Origin: Streptomyces fagopyri
GTDB taxonomy: Bacteria; Actinomycetota; Actinomycetes; Streptomycetales; Streptomycetaceae
Reading direction: 5' to 3'
Assembly (NCBI RefSeq): GCF_009498275.1
Contig: NZ_CP045643.1
Coordinates: 1,116,001 to 1,180,000, forward strand
Length of the DNA stretch: 64,000 bases
In this document: positions 1 to 9,107 of the stretch, piece after piece
Layout of the letters: every line of letters starts with the position of its first letter
How positions within the stretch are numbered: the stretch's first letter is position 1
Position numbers and translations under genes: made by a program
Notes under the pieces: generated by a model
Told to the model about the DNA's origin: nothing
Database searches by the model: none
The model's input: the letters and a program-made list of their open reading frames with translations, nothing else

Positions 1-155
1 CCTTCCTGGCCACCCAGGGCGACGTGTGGGACACCCAGTGGGACATGTTCTGCGCGCTGATCGGGGCCACGCTCTCCGTCGTGCTGCTCAGCCGGGCGCA
101 CGACCGGCAGCTCGACGCGCTCCGCGGCGGGGGACCCGGTCGGGACGCCCACTGA
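1..155 (+). CDS. C-terminal end of a DUF2238/YjdF-type membrane protein (partial)
   Basis: The window opens inside this gene; the reading frame starts at base 3 and ends with TGA at 153-155. The 50 visible residues contain the conserved GDVWDTQWDMF stretch followed by a short hydrophobic helix (ALIGATLSVVLLS) and a charged tail. The GDxWDxQWDM motif before a last membrane helix is typical of the DUF2238 (YjdF) inner-membrane family, whose function is unknown. The start and most membrane segments lie outside the window, so the family call rests on the tail alone. Confidence 0.65.
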   Translation, partial: FLATQGDVWDTQWDMFCALIGATLSVVLLSRAHDRQLDALRGGGPGRDAH

Positions 156-266
156 CGGGCTTCCTGCCGTACGCATCGCGCCCGTTCCCGGACACGCCGG
201 ACGCCGACCGCCGCCCTCGTTGCGCGAGGTGACGATCGGCGTCCCGGTCGGGGCTGTGGCCGCCCG

Positions 267-1250
267 CTACCAGCGGCCCTCCACCTGCTCCTTGATCCGG
301 CGGTCGTAGAGCTCGTCGATCGCGTCCAGCGTCTCCCGCGACACCGGCGGGAGCTTCGCGGCTTCCGCGTTGGCGTGCGCCTGTTCGGGTGAACGCGCTC
401 CCGGGATCACCGTGGTGACGCCGGGCTGCTGGATGATCCAGCGCAGCGCCAGCTGGGCCGGGGTGCAGCCTTCCGGAGCGAGGGCGGAGAACTCGGCCGC
501 CGCCTCCACACCGGTCACGAAGTCGACGCCGGAGAACGTCTCGCCCTGGTCGAAGGCCTCACCGTGGCGGTTGTACGTACGGTGGTCGTCAGCCGCGAAC
601 ACCGTGTCCTTGGTGTACTTGCCGGAGAGCAGACCGGAGGCCAGCGGAACCCGGACGATGATGCCGACGCCCGCTTCCCGGGCCGCGGGAAGAACCTGCC
701 GCAGGGGCTTCATGCGGAACGGGTTGAGGATGATCTGGACGCTCGCCACGTTCGGACGGGCGATCGCCGTCAGTGCCTCGTCGCAGGTCTCGACGCTCAC
801 CCCGTACGCGGCGATCCGGTCCTCCTCGACCAGGGTGTCCAGCGCGTCGAACACCTCGTCCGACGAGTAGACGGGGGTCGGCGGACAGTGCAGCTGCACC
901 AGGTCGACGCGGTCCACGCCGAGATTGCGCCGGGAGCGGTCGTTCCACGCGCGGAAGTTGTCGAGGACGTAGTTCTGCGGGATCTGCTCGACCCGGCGGC
1001 CCATCTTCGTCGCGACCATCACATGCAGATCGGGACGGCCGCTCACGAAGGACGCGATCGTCTGCTCGCTGCGTCCGTCGCCGTACACGTCCGCGGTGTC
1101 GAAGAAGGTCACCCCGGACTCCGCCGCCGTCTCCAGCACCGCCCTGGCGTCCGCCTCGCTCACATCGCCCCAGTCGGCGCCGAGCTGCCACGTGCCGAGA
1201 CCGATGACCGACGCCTTCTGACCTGACCTGCCGAATTCACGCTCGTCCAT
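267..1250 (-). CDS. Aldo/keto reductase
   Basis: A 327-residue cytosolic NADPH-dependent oxidoreductase of the aldo/keto reductase superfamily, expected to reduce aldehydes or ketones; the substrate cannot be read from sequence. The family tetrad is visible: Asp51 and Tyr56 in FFDTADVYGDG, Lys82 in VATKMG and His121 in LVQLHCPP. A late RVPLASGLLSGKY segment and a C-terminal VIPGARSPEQAHAN cofactor loop are also typical. The length is normal. The ATG at 1250 is the first in-frame start and gives a complete N-terminal beta-hairpin (REFGRSG). The gene stands alone, with a decayed hydrolase gene upstream on the same strand. Confidence 0.92.
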   Translation of the reverse strand: MDEREFGRSGQKASVIGLGTWQLGADWGDVSEADARAVLETAAESGVTFFDTADVYGDGRSEQTIASFVSGRPDLHVMVATKMGRRVEQIPQNYVLDNFRAWNDRSRRNLGVDRVDLVQLHCPPTPVYSSDEVFDALDTLVEEDRIAAYGVSVETCDEALTAIARPNVASVQIILNPFRMKPLRQVLPAAREAGVGIIVRVPLASGLLSGKYTKDTVFAADDHRTYNRHGEAFDQGETFSGVDFVTGVEAAAEFSALAPEGCTPAQLALRWIIQQPGVTTVIPGARSPEQAHANAEAAKLPPVSRETLDAIDELYDRRIKEQVEGRW

Positions 1251-1394
1251 GTGATCAGTCTGTCATCCCCCGGGGACAGCGGCGGCACCCCGGCCCCTCG
1301 ACGGCCCTCGCCGACGCGCCGGGTCGTCGCCGGTGCGCCCGCCGGTCCCGGACGCGCCGCCCCGGGGTGCCGCCCCGGGGCGGTGCGCCCGCGG

Positions 1395-1754
1395 TCAGCC
1401 CGTGGTGAGCCGGGCCAGTTCGGTGCCCGCCAGCAGGAAGGCGCGTGCCGCTCTCCGCCCAGGACCGGGCGTACGCGAGGTGGCGCGTCGCCGGCCCTGC
1501 GGTGGAGGGCGGGCGGTCAGCCGAAGAAGGTGGCGTTGGCCCAGCCGTTGTCGCCGGGGTCCGGGTGCGCGGCGATCCAGAGGTCGGCCACGCGCCCCAG
1601 GACCGCGATGGCCTCGCTCCTCGAAGGCAGCGGCGGCGCGTCCCCGAGCCTCGGCGGTACCGCAGCGGGAGCGGCCTGCGCGGGCGTCGTCGGGGCGGAG
1701 CGAGGCGGCAGCCGCGAGCGCGGCACCGCCGGCCGGCAGGCGTCGTCTACGCAT
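1395..1754 (-). pseudogene. Remnant of a secreted GH105-type unsaturated glycosyl hydrolase
   Basis: Pieces of one protein are found in different frames. A start with a signal-peptide-like segment (MRRRRLPAGGAALAAAASL) opens at 1754. The other frame, in the same 250 bases, then reads AIAVLGRVADLWIAAHPDPG and GWANATFFG, which resembles the N-terminal helix and GW-x-TFF motif of GH105 unsaturated rhamnogalacturonyl hydrolases. The first frame ends with AARAFLLAGTELARL, resembling the family C-terminus. An intact member has about 350 residues; here only about 120 codons remain, so a large internal deletion and frameshifts are implied. The family assignment is from motif memory and is moderately certain; that the gene is broken is more certain. 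Confidence 0.5.
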
Positions 1755-2052
1755 GTGAACAACTCCTACGGACGGGGATTCCCATCCTCAACTCCTCCGT
1801 CGCGCGGCGTCCATGGCCGATCGTCAACTTCGCGCGACCCAGGCCGAGTTCACGGCCACGTACGATCCCCGTGTGGCGAGGCCGCCGCGGCGGTCCGCGA
1901 TCCCCGGCCGGACGGTACCGACCGCCCGGTTCGTGAACCGTGCCGCGCCTCTCCCCGCGTGCGGTGAGCTACTGCGCGTGGTCATCCCCGCCCGGGCGAG
2001 CACGGTCCGTGAGCTATGTTGAGTTCTCGTGGGACACGAAGGAGGCACATCG

Positions 2053-2976
2053 GTGCCATCGCCGCAGCAGGCGCGCGCGCAGGCGTCCGCGATCACGTCG
2101 GGAAAATCGGCTCCGGAGGCGGGCGCGGCGCCCACGTCCCAGCTCCGGGAACTGTTCGACGGGCCTCGCCTCTCGCCCGGGCAGCGCCGCATCGCCCAGT
2201 ACCTGATCGAGCACATCACCGAGGCCGCCTTCCTGTCGATCACCGATCTCGCGGAGCGCGTCGGGGTGAGCCAGCCGTCCGTGACCCGCTTCGCCGCGGC
2301 GGTCGGTTTCAGCGGTTACCCCGCGTTGCGCGAGAAGCTCCAGGCCATCGCGCTCAAGACACTGGGCAGCACCCCGAGCGCGCCCGCCGAGGACCGCGGC
2401 AACGAGCTGCAGGCGGCGGTGGACGTGGAGATGGAGAACCTGGAGAACCTGCGGCGCGACTTCGCCGACCCGGACCAGGTCATCGAACTCGGCCGCGCGC
2501 TCTCGCAGTCGACACCGCTGACGGTTCTCGGACTGCGCATCTCGGTGTCGCTGGCCGAGTACTTCGCCTACGCGGCGCGTCGCATCCACCCCGACGTACG
2601 GGTGGTGACCCGCGGCGGCAGCGTCGCGTACGACGCACTGCTCCAGTCGCGCGAGGCGGGCGGCACCTGGCTGCTGGCGTTCGGTATGCCTCGGCACGCG
2701 CAGGAGACGCTCACCGCCGTGCGGGTCGCGCGCAGCGCCGGGCTGAAGGTGGCCCTGATCACCGACCTGGCGCTCGGACCGCTGGCCGACGAGGCCGACG
2801 TCACCTTCACCGTCGGCACCGGTTCCCGGCTCGTCTTCGACTCCTACGCCGCGCCCGTGGTGATGTCGGCCGCGCTGCTCCAGGCCATGACCGACGCCGA
2901 TCCGGAGCGGACACAGGCCCGCCTGGAGGAGTACGAGCAGATCGCCGAACAGCACCAGTTCTTCCTGAAGGACTGA
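2053..2976 (+). CDS. MurR/RpiR family transcriptional regulator
   Basis: A 307-residue DNA-binding regulator that senses phosphosugars. The N-terminal RpiR helix-turn-helix spans roughly residues 30-105 (LSITDLAERVGVSQPSVTRF, then GFSGYPALREKLQ). A SIS phosphosugar-binding domain follows at about 130-260, where VVTRGGSVAYDALLQ and GMPRHAQETL are visible. I chose GTG 2053 because GAAGGAGG lies 7-10 bases upstream; an in-frame ATG at 2029 lacks such a site. No sugar gene is directly linked now, but a wrecked sugar hydrolase lies upstream. A strong palindrome 200 bases downstream is a candidate operator. Confidence 0.9.
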   Translation: MPSPQQARAQASAITSGKSAPEAGAAPTSQLRELFDGPRLSPGQRRIAQYLIEHITEAAFLSITDLAERVGVSQPSVTRFAAAVGFSGYPALREKLQAIALKTLGSTPSAPAEDRGNELQAAVDVEMENLENLRRDFADPDQVIELGRALSQSTPLTVLGLRISVSLAEYFAYAARRIHPDVRVVTRGGSVAYDALLQSREAGGTWLLAFGMPRHAQETLTAVRVARSAGLKVALITDLALGPLADEADVTFTVGTGSRLVFDSYAAPVVMSAALLQAMTDADPERTQARLEEYEQIAEQHQFFLKD

Positions 2977-3421
2977 CGCGGAACAGCGCCCGTTCCTCCC
3001 GGAGGACCGACCGCGAACAGCACCCGCTCCCCCCGAAGGACCGGCCGCGGGCACCGCGACCCCCGCGGTCGGCCCGAGCCCGTCCGTCCCCGTCCCCACA
3101 CCTCCCCGGACGCCGGCACCTCCCCCGTACCACCCCTCACCGCGGCATCACGGGATCTATCGCACCATATCGCGCATGAATTTTTTCATGTCCTTGCGTA
3201 ACTGCCGGTATATATAAATACTGCTCGCGGATCGCGACCAGGAGGCCTCCGGGTCGCGTCCCACGACCATCCGGGGCCGTCCGCTCCTACCCGCAACGGG
3301 CTCCGGGTGATCGGACGGGCTCCGTGCGAACGGGGTCCGCGGTGGCGGCCCCGGCCTTCCCCTGGACCGGGGCCGCCCCAGAACCGTTGACCACCCTTGC
3401 CGCCGACGTAACCCGGAAGCG
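2977..3421. other. 445-base intergenic region with AT-rich core
   Basis: I see no gene here. The first part repeats GGACCG/GAACAGC words. The centre (about 3160-3222) is strikingly AT-rich for this genome, with a CATGAA/TTCATG palindrome followed by TTGCGTAA and TATATAAATA, which looks like a promoter/operator rather than coding sequence. The remainder up to 3421 is ordinary GC-rich leader. Confidence 0.6.
3175..3190. promoter_or_regulatory. CATGAA-TTTT-TTCATG palindrome, candidate RpiR-type operator
   Basis: A perfect six-base inverted repeat with a TTTT spacer. TGAA-(A/T run)-TTCA sites are the usual form of operators recognised by many RpiR/MurR regulators, and an RpiR gene ends 200 bases upstream. 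AT-rich promoter-like sequence follows immediately on the plus strand. The link to the regulator at 2053 is inference. Confidence 0.45.
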
Positions 3422-3805
3422 ATGAACATGGCCCTGACGTATTCACCGATCACCTCGGACTGGCCGTGCCAGGTCAAGACCCCCGGCAGCTTCGACTGGG
3501 AGCGGTCGGCCATCAAGTGGCTGCGCGATCTGGTGCCGGCCCGCTACGCGAGCTATCCGACCCTGATGAAGCACCCCGTCCTGCTCGCCCGCCACGCGCA
3601 GATCCAGGTGCAGCACGAGATACGCGTCGCCCGTACGGCCCTGCAGACCGCCCGCTCCGAGCTGCCCGCCCTCGGCCTGCACGAGTCGGTGATCGAGCAC
3701 ACCATCAAGATGTACGCTGCCGAAGTTCTGCAGCTCAGTCATATCGCCCGCAGCGTCCGAGCCGTCACCCAGGCGCTCACGGACAGCGGCGCCACGCGGA
3801 ACTGA
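3422..3805 (+). CDS. Conserved hypothetical protein
   Basis: A 127-residue soluble, mostly helical protein without signal peptide or membrane segment. It carries several Trp/His/Arg-rich helices (WERSAIKWLRDL, RHAQIQVQHEIRVARTALQ). I do not recognise a named domain. The reading frame has clear Streptomyces third-position GC bias and starts with ATG 3422 after a weak GGAAG. It sits downstream of the AT-rich palindrome region and 50 bases before a metallo-hydrolase gene, so co-transcription is likely. Confidence 0.6.
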   Translation: MNMALTYSPITSDWPCQVKTPGSFDWERSAIKWLRDLVPARYASYPTLMKHPVLLARHAQIQVQHEIRVARTALQTARSELPALGLHESVIEHTIKMYAAEVLQLSHIARSVRAVTQALTDSGATRN

Positions 3806-3855
3806 GACCCCGGGTCCGGGCGACGGCACCGGGGCGACGACCACCGGGAGACGTC

Positions 3856-4773
3856 GTGGACGCACAGAGGCCCAGGGCCGTGGAGACCGGCGCGGCAAGA
3901 CGGACCGCCGCGGCACCGGCTCTCGATGTCCGGTGGATCCACGGATCGCCGTCGGCCAAGCACAACACGGACCCGGACCTCCAGGTGCACGCCTACGACG
4001 CGGACACGGTGATCCTGCGGCAGAACATGGCCGTCGACCACGAGGCGCCCTTCCTGCTCCTGCTGTTCGGCGAGGCGCGGGCCGTGCTCATCGACACGGG
4101 TGCCACGGCCTCGCCCGCGCACTCTCCCCTGCGGCGGGTGGTGGACGCGCTGATGCGGGACCGGTCGGCCACGCGTGCTCCCCGGGACGACTACGAACTG
4201 CTGGTGCTGCACACCCACCCGCACGGCGACCACGTCGCGGGGGACGGGCAGTTCGATGACCGCCCCGGCACCCGGGTGGTGGGCGCGGCCCTCGACGAGG
4301 CGTGGGCGTTCTTCGGGTTCGACCGGGACCCGGACGGCGTCGCCCGCGTCGACCTCGGCGGCCGGGTCCTGGAGTGTCTGGCCACCCCCGGGCACCACGC
4401 GGCCTCGGTGACGTACTTCGACCCCTGGACCGGTTTCCTCCTCACCGGCGACACCGTCTACCCCGGCCGGCTCTACATCGAGGACTGGGCGGCCTTCACC
4501 CGCACCGTCGACCGCCTGATCGGTTTCTGCGCCGACCGGCCGGTCACCCATGTGCTGGGCTGTCACATCGAGATGACCCGGCGACCGGGCCAGGACTATC
4601 CCGTGCGTACCACCTACCAGCCCGACGAACCGCCCCTGCAGATGACGACGGATCAACTGCGCGACATCCGCGCCGCCATCCGCAGCGTCGGCGACCGGCC
4701 GGGCCGGCATGCCTTCGACGACTTCGTCCTCTGCCGCCTTGACCTGCCCGGGAGCGCACCGGACGGCGCGTAG
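3856..4773 (+). CDS. MBL-fold metallo-hydrolase
   Basis: A 305-residue metallo-beta-lactamase-fold enzyme. The metal motif HTHPHGDH falls at 119-126 (His121, His123, Asp125, His126). A further ligand histidine lies in LATPGHHAASV, the bridging Asp in LLTGDTVYPG, and the last histidine in LGCHIEM. This arrangement binds two metals and hydrolyses esters or related bonds; the substrate is unknown. GTG 3856 is chosen because GGGAG precedes it by 5 bases and the conserved region starts only 25 residues later. The protein is cytosolic as far as can be seen. Confidence 0.88.
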   Translation: MDAQRPRAVETGAARRTAAAPALDVRWIHGSPSAKHNTDPDLQVHAYDADTVILRQNMAVDHEAPFLLLLFGEARAVLIDTGATASPAHSPLRRVVDALMRDRSATRAPRDDYELLVLHTHPHGDHVAGDGQFDDRPGTRVVGAALDEAWAFFGFDRDPDGVARVDLGGRVLECLATPGHHAASVTYFDPWTGFLLTGDTVYPGRLYIEDWAAFTRTVDRLIGFCADRPVTHVLGCHIEMTRRPGQDYPVRTTYQPDEPPLQMTTDQLRDIRAAIRSVGDRPGRHAFDDFVLCRLDLPGSAPDGA

Positions 4774-4878
4774 AGGCAGCCGACCCGCACATGGCGGAAC
4801 CGGGGGCGGTACGAACGCCGTGGACGGGAAGACGACAGGGAGAAACGGAACTTCCCGCCGAGACCTCTGGACGGACCC

Positions 4879-5190
4879 ATGGATTCCACGGCATGGACAG
4901 TGATCGTCGTCGTCGCGGTCCTGGGTGCCGTCGCGCTCGCGGTGGCGATCGTGCTCCTGACCCGGCTCGTACGGGCGCGACGCGATCTGCGGCGTGCCGG
5001 ACTCCCCACCGGCTCCCGCTGGGTCTTCTGGGGCGCCGTCGCCTATCTGCTGCTGCCGACCGACCTGCTGCCCGACCCGATCTACCTGGACGACATCGGC
5101 GTACTCCTGCTGGCCCTGCGCTCGTTGCGCCGCCCGGAGCTGCTCGACGCCGACGAATCCGGGAACCCTCCCGCGCGCACCGGACGTTGA
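4879..5190 (+). CDS. DUF1232 (YkvA-like) small membrane protein
   Basis: A 103-residue protein with one N-terminal membrane helix (about residues 5-30), a basic connecting loop, and a second hydrophobic segment holding the DUF1232 signature YLLLPTDLLPDP at 56-67 followed by LDDIGVL. The family is widespread and of unknown function. The ATG at 4879 is the first in frame. It lies 105 bases after the MBL gene and 74 bases before the TerD-CAP gene, all on the plus strand. Confidence 0.8.
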   Translation: MDSTAWTVIVVVAVLGAVALAVAIVLLTRLVRARRDLRRAGLPTGSRWVFWGAVAYLLLPTDLLPDPIYLDDIGVLLLALRSLRRPELLDADESGNPPARTGR

Positions 5191-5263
5191 CGGGACGGGC
5201 GGCCCGAGGGCGTGGACGCCCGCGCCGGAGGTCCGCGGCGATCGCCACGTCGACGGGGGCACG

Positions 5264-6544
5264 ATGAGCGAACTGGTTCCCGGGGGCAACGTGCCCCTGC
5301 CGGCCGGCACCCTGACGATCCGGGTGCCGGGTCCCTTCGACGTGTCGGCGCTCATCACCGACGACACCGGCAAGGTGCGCGGCGACGCCGACTTCGTCTT
5401 CTACAACCAGCTCGCGGTGCCCGGCGCCCGGCTCACCGGTGAGAGCCTCACGGTCGACCCGCCGGGCCTGCGTTCCGGAGCGAGCCGGGTCACCGTGCTC
5501 GTCACTCCCGCCGACCCCGGCACACCACTGGGCCGGCTGCCCGCTCCCACCCTGCTCGTCACCGGCCCCGGCGGGCGCGCCCTGGCCCGCTTCACTCCCC
5601 CCCGCCCGCGGCGGGAGACCGTACTGCTGCTCGCCGAGATCTACCGGCGCGGCACGGAGTGGAAGCTGCGGGCCCTGGGCCAGGGATACGCGGAGGGCCT
5701 GGCCGGCATCGCCCGGGACTTCGGCGTCGACGTCACCGAGGACGACGCCCCCGCGGTCGCGGCACCCGACCCGGACGGCTTCCTGGAGCTGGTGAACTCC
5801 GTGCGCGCCGCGGCCGGTTCACCGCCCGTGTCGCTCGACGCGCGGCTCGCGGCCGCGGCGCGGGCGCACGCCTCCGACATGGCGGCCCGCGGGCTCCTCG
5901 CTTCCCGGAGCGCGGACGGGACCTCGGTCCACCAGCGCGTCACGGCCGCGGGATACGCGTATCTCACCGTGGGCGAGCACCTCGTCTCCGGCCCGCGCAC
6001 ACCCGGCGAGTTCGTCGAGTACTGCCTCACCGGCGAGCGCTCCCGCGCCACCCTGTACGACGGCGCGTACACGCAGACGGGCCTCGCGTACGTCGCCGAC
6101 CCCCGTTCCGGAGACCTGTACTGGACGGCTCTGTGGGCGCGGCCGTTCAGCACCGAGGGTCTGGCGCGGACGTCGCGCGAGGTGATCGCCCTGACCAACG
6201 CCGAGCGGGCCGGCGAGGGCCTGCCGCCGCTCCTCCCCGACACGCCGCTCACCGGCGCGGCCCAGGCGCACAGCGACGACATGGTGGCCCGCGCCTTCTA
6301 CTCCCACACCTCTCCCGAGGGCGGCCGGCCCTGGGACCGGGCCGCCGCGGCGGGCTCCACGCGCCGGACGATCGGCGAGAACATCGCCTGCGGCCAGCGT
6401 TCCCCGGCCGAGGTCGTCCGAGGATGGATGGACAGCCCCGGGCACCGGGCCAACATCCTCGGGCCCGGCTTCACCCACATAGGCGTCGGCTTCGCGGGCG
6501 GCGGCGACGCGGGCACGTACTGGACCCAGCTCTTCGGCGCCTGA
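5264..6544 (+). CDS. TerD domain fused to two CAP/SCP domains
   Basis: A 426-residue protein with an unusual order. Residues 1-157 are a TerD domain: VPGGNVPLPAG start, Asp-rich DVSALITDDTGKVRGD, DFVFYNQ, and LLLAEIYRRGTEWKLRALGQG. TerD proteins bind calcium and act in tellurite/stress and differentiation systems. Residues about 172-294 form one CAP (PR-1/SCP) domain with weakened motifs (HASDMAARGLL, VGEHLV). Residues about 300-426 form a second, well-conserved CAP domain (HSDDMVARAFYSH, IGENIACG, WMDSPGHRANIL). CAP proteins are normally secreted, but no signal peptide is visible. ATG 5264 follows GACGGGGGC and begins exactly at the TerD motif. Function is unknown. Confidence 0.9.
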   Translation: MSELVPGGNVPLPAGTLTIRVPGPFDVSALITDDTGKVRGDADFVFYNQLAVPGARLTGESLTVDPPGLRSGASRVTVLVTPADPGTPLGRLPAPTLLVTGPGGRALARFTPPRPRRETVLLLAEIYRRGTEWKLRALGQGYAEGLAGIARDFGVDVTEDDAPAVAAPDPDGFLELVNSVRAAAGSPPVSLDARLAAAARAHASDMAARGLLASRSADGTSVHQRVTAAGYAYLTVGEHLVSGPRTPGEFVEYCLTGERSRATLYDGAYTQTGLAYVADPRSGDLYWTALWARPFSTEGLARTSREVIALTNAERAGEGLPPLLPDTPLTGAAQAHSDDMVARAFYSHTSPEGGRPWDRAAAAGSTRRTIGENIACGQRSPAEVVRGWMDSPGHRANILGPGFTHIGVGFAGGGDAGTYWTQLFGA

Positions 6545-6559
6545 CCGCCCTCTTTCTGA

Positions 6560-7957
<1,398 letters not shown>

Positions 7958-7964
7958 CGTGCCG

Positions 7965-7998
7965 GGGTGCGGCCGGCCGGCTCCGGCCGGCCGCACCC
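7965..7998 (+). terminator. Strong GC hairpin terminator
   Basis: Sixteen-base perfect inverted repeat (7965-7980 with 7983-7998) only 8 bases after the stop codon of the serine hydrolase. There is no U-tract, as is common for Streptomyces terminators. Confidence 0.75.
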
Positions 7999-8091
7999 GT
8001 CGCCCGGGTTGCCCCGGTTCGGCACGGTTCGTCCCAGGTCCGGCAGAAGCAGGATCGGCCGGTTCCCGTGTCCGCGCCCGATACTGGAGGC

Positions 8092-8409
8092 ATGGGATTC
8101 GCCGTCTTCATGACCTTGCCGGGACTCGTCCTTGTCCTGACCCTCGCGGCCTTCGCCGACCAGGCGCTGCTGCGGGCCGGACGGGCCGGCCTGCTGCCCT
8201 GGCGCAACAGCGCGCGGCAGGGGCAGATATCCGCCACCGGCTTCGAGCAACTGCACGCGAGTCTTTCCCCGGGCAAACAGCACGAGCTCAAGGAACGACG
8301 GTCGGCCCTGGTGATACGGGACGACGAGGAGGACGGGGCGCCCGCGCACCGTACGACCGTCGATCTCGACGCCGGTAAGGCGATCGTGCGCCCCGGGGGC
8401 CGCTCATGA
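8092..8409 (+). CDS. Small membrane protein, DUF6191-like
   Basis: A 105-residue protein with one N-terminal membrane helix (VFMTLPGLVLVLTLAAFA) and a cytosolic tail. The tail reads TGFEQLHASLSPGKQHEL and later RDDEEDGAP and VDLDAGKAIV, a pattern I associate with the actinobacterial DUF6191 family of unknown function. ATG 8092 has CTGGAGG six bases upstream. The stop codon overlaps the ATG of the kinase gene (ATGA), so the two are translationally coupled. Confidence 0.75.
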   Translation: MGFAVFMTLPGLVLVLTLAAFADQALLRAGRAGLLPWRNSARQGQISATGFEQLHASLSPGKQHELKERRSALVIRDDEEDGAPAHRTTVDLDAGKAIVRPGGRS

Positions 8410-9107
8410 CCTTCGACGACCTTCTGGAGCGGGCCGCGTCCCTCGTCCGGCCGGGCCGGCGGGCGGTCCTCGGCATCGCCGGAAGTCCCGGAGCGGGCAA
8501 GACGACGCTGGCCGAGCGGCTGGTCCGGGAGCTGAACGGCGGCGGTTCCGGCTGGGCCGCGCACGTGCCGATGGACGGGTTCCATCTCGCGGACGCCGAG
8601 TTGGAACGGCTGGGCCGCCGGGACCGCAAGGGCGCTCCCGACACCTTCGACGCGGCGGGGTACGCGGCGCTGTTGCGCCGGCTGCGCGACGAGGAGGAGA
8701 GCGACGACATCGTCTACGCGCCGGCCTTCGAACGGACCCTGGAGCAGCCGGTCGCGGGCGCCGTCCCGGTCCCCCGCACCGCCCGCCTGATCATCACCGA
8801 GGGCAACTACCTCCTCCTGCGCGACCCGGTGTGGGAGCGCGTACGGTCGCGGCTGGACGAGGTCTGGTTCTGCGAACTCGACGAGACCGAACGCGTACGC
8901 CGTCTCGTCGCCCGCCACGAGGAGTTCGGCAAGGACCACGACGCGGCGGTGGCCTGGGTGCTGGGCACGGACCAGCGCAACGCCGACCTGGTCGCCGCCG
9001 TGCGGGCCCGTGCCGATCTGGTCGTGGGCGCCGGGGTCACCGCCTCCGGATCCGTGTCTCGGGCACCCCTCGCGCATCGCCCGCCGGATTCCCGATCAGT
9101 GCGGTGA
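8406..9107 (+). CDS. P-loop nucleoside/nucleotide kinase family protein
   Basis: A 233-residue kinase of the uridine-kinase/pantothenate-kinase-like group. The Walker A loop GSPGAGKTT lies at 26-34, a VPMDGFHL motif near 55-62 holds the catalytic Asp, and IITEGNYLLL and DEVWFCELDE are typical core strands. The substrate is unknown; related proteins are called nucleoside/nucleotide kinases. The last 25 or so residues after ARADLVVGAG look unlike the family and run 71 bases into the 3' end of the convergent broken gene, so the natural C-terminus may have been altered by a rearrangement. Confidence 0.82.
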   Translation: MTFDDLLERAASLVRPGRRAVLGIAGSPGAGKTTLAERLVRELNGGGSGWAAHVPMDGFHLADAELERLGRRDRKGAPDTFDAAGYAALLRRLRDEEESDDIVYAPAFERTLEQPVAGAVPVPRTARLIITEGNYLLLRDPVWERVRSRLDEVWFCELDETERVRRLVARHEEFGKDHDAAVAWVLGTDQRNADLVAAVRARADLVVGAGVTASGSVSRAPLAHRPPDSRSVR

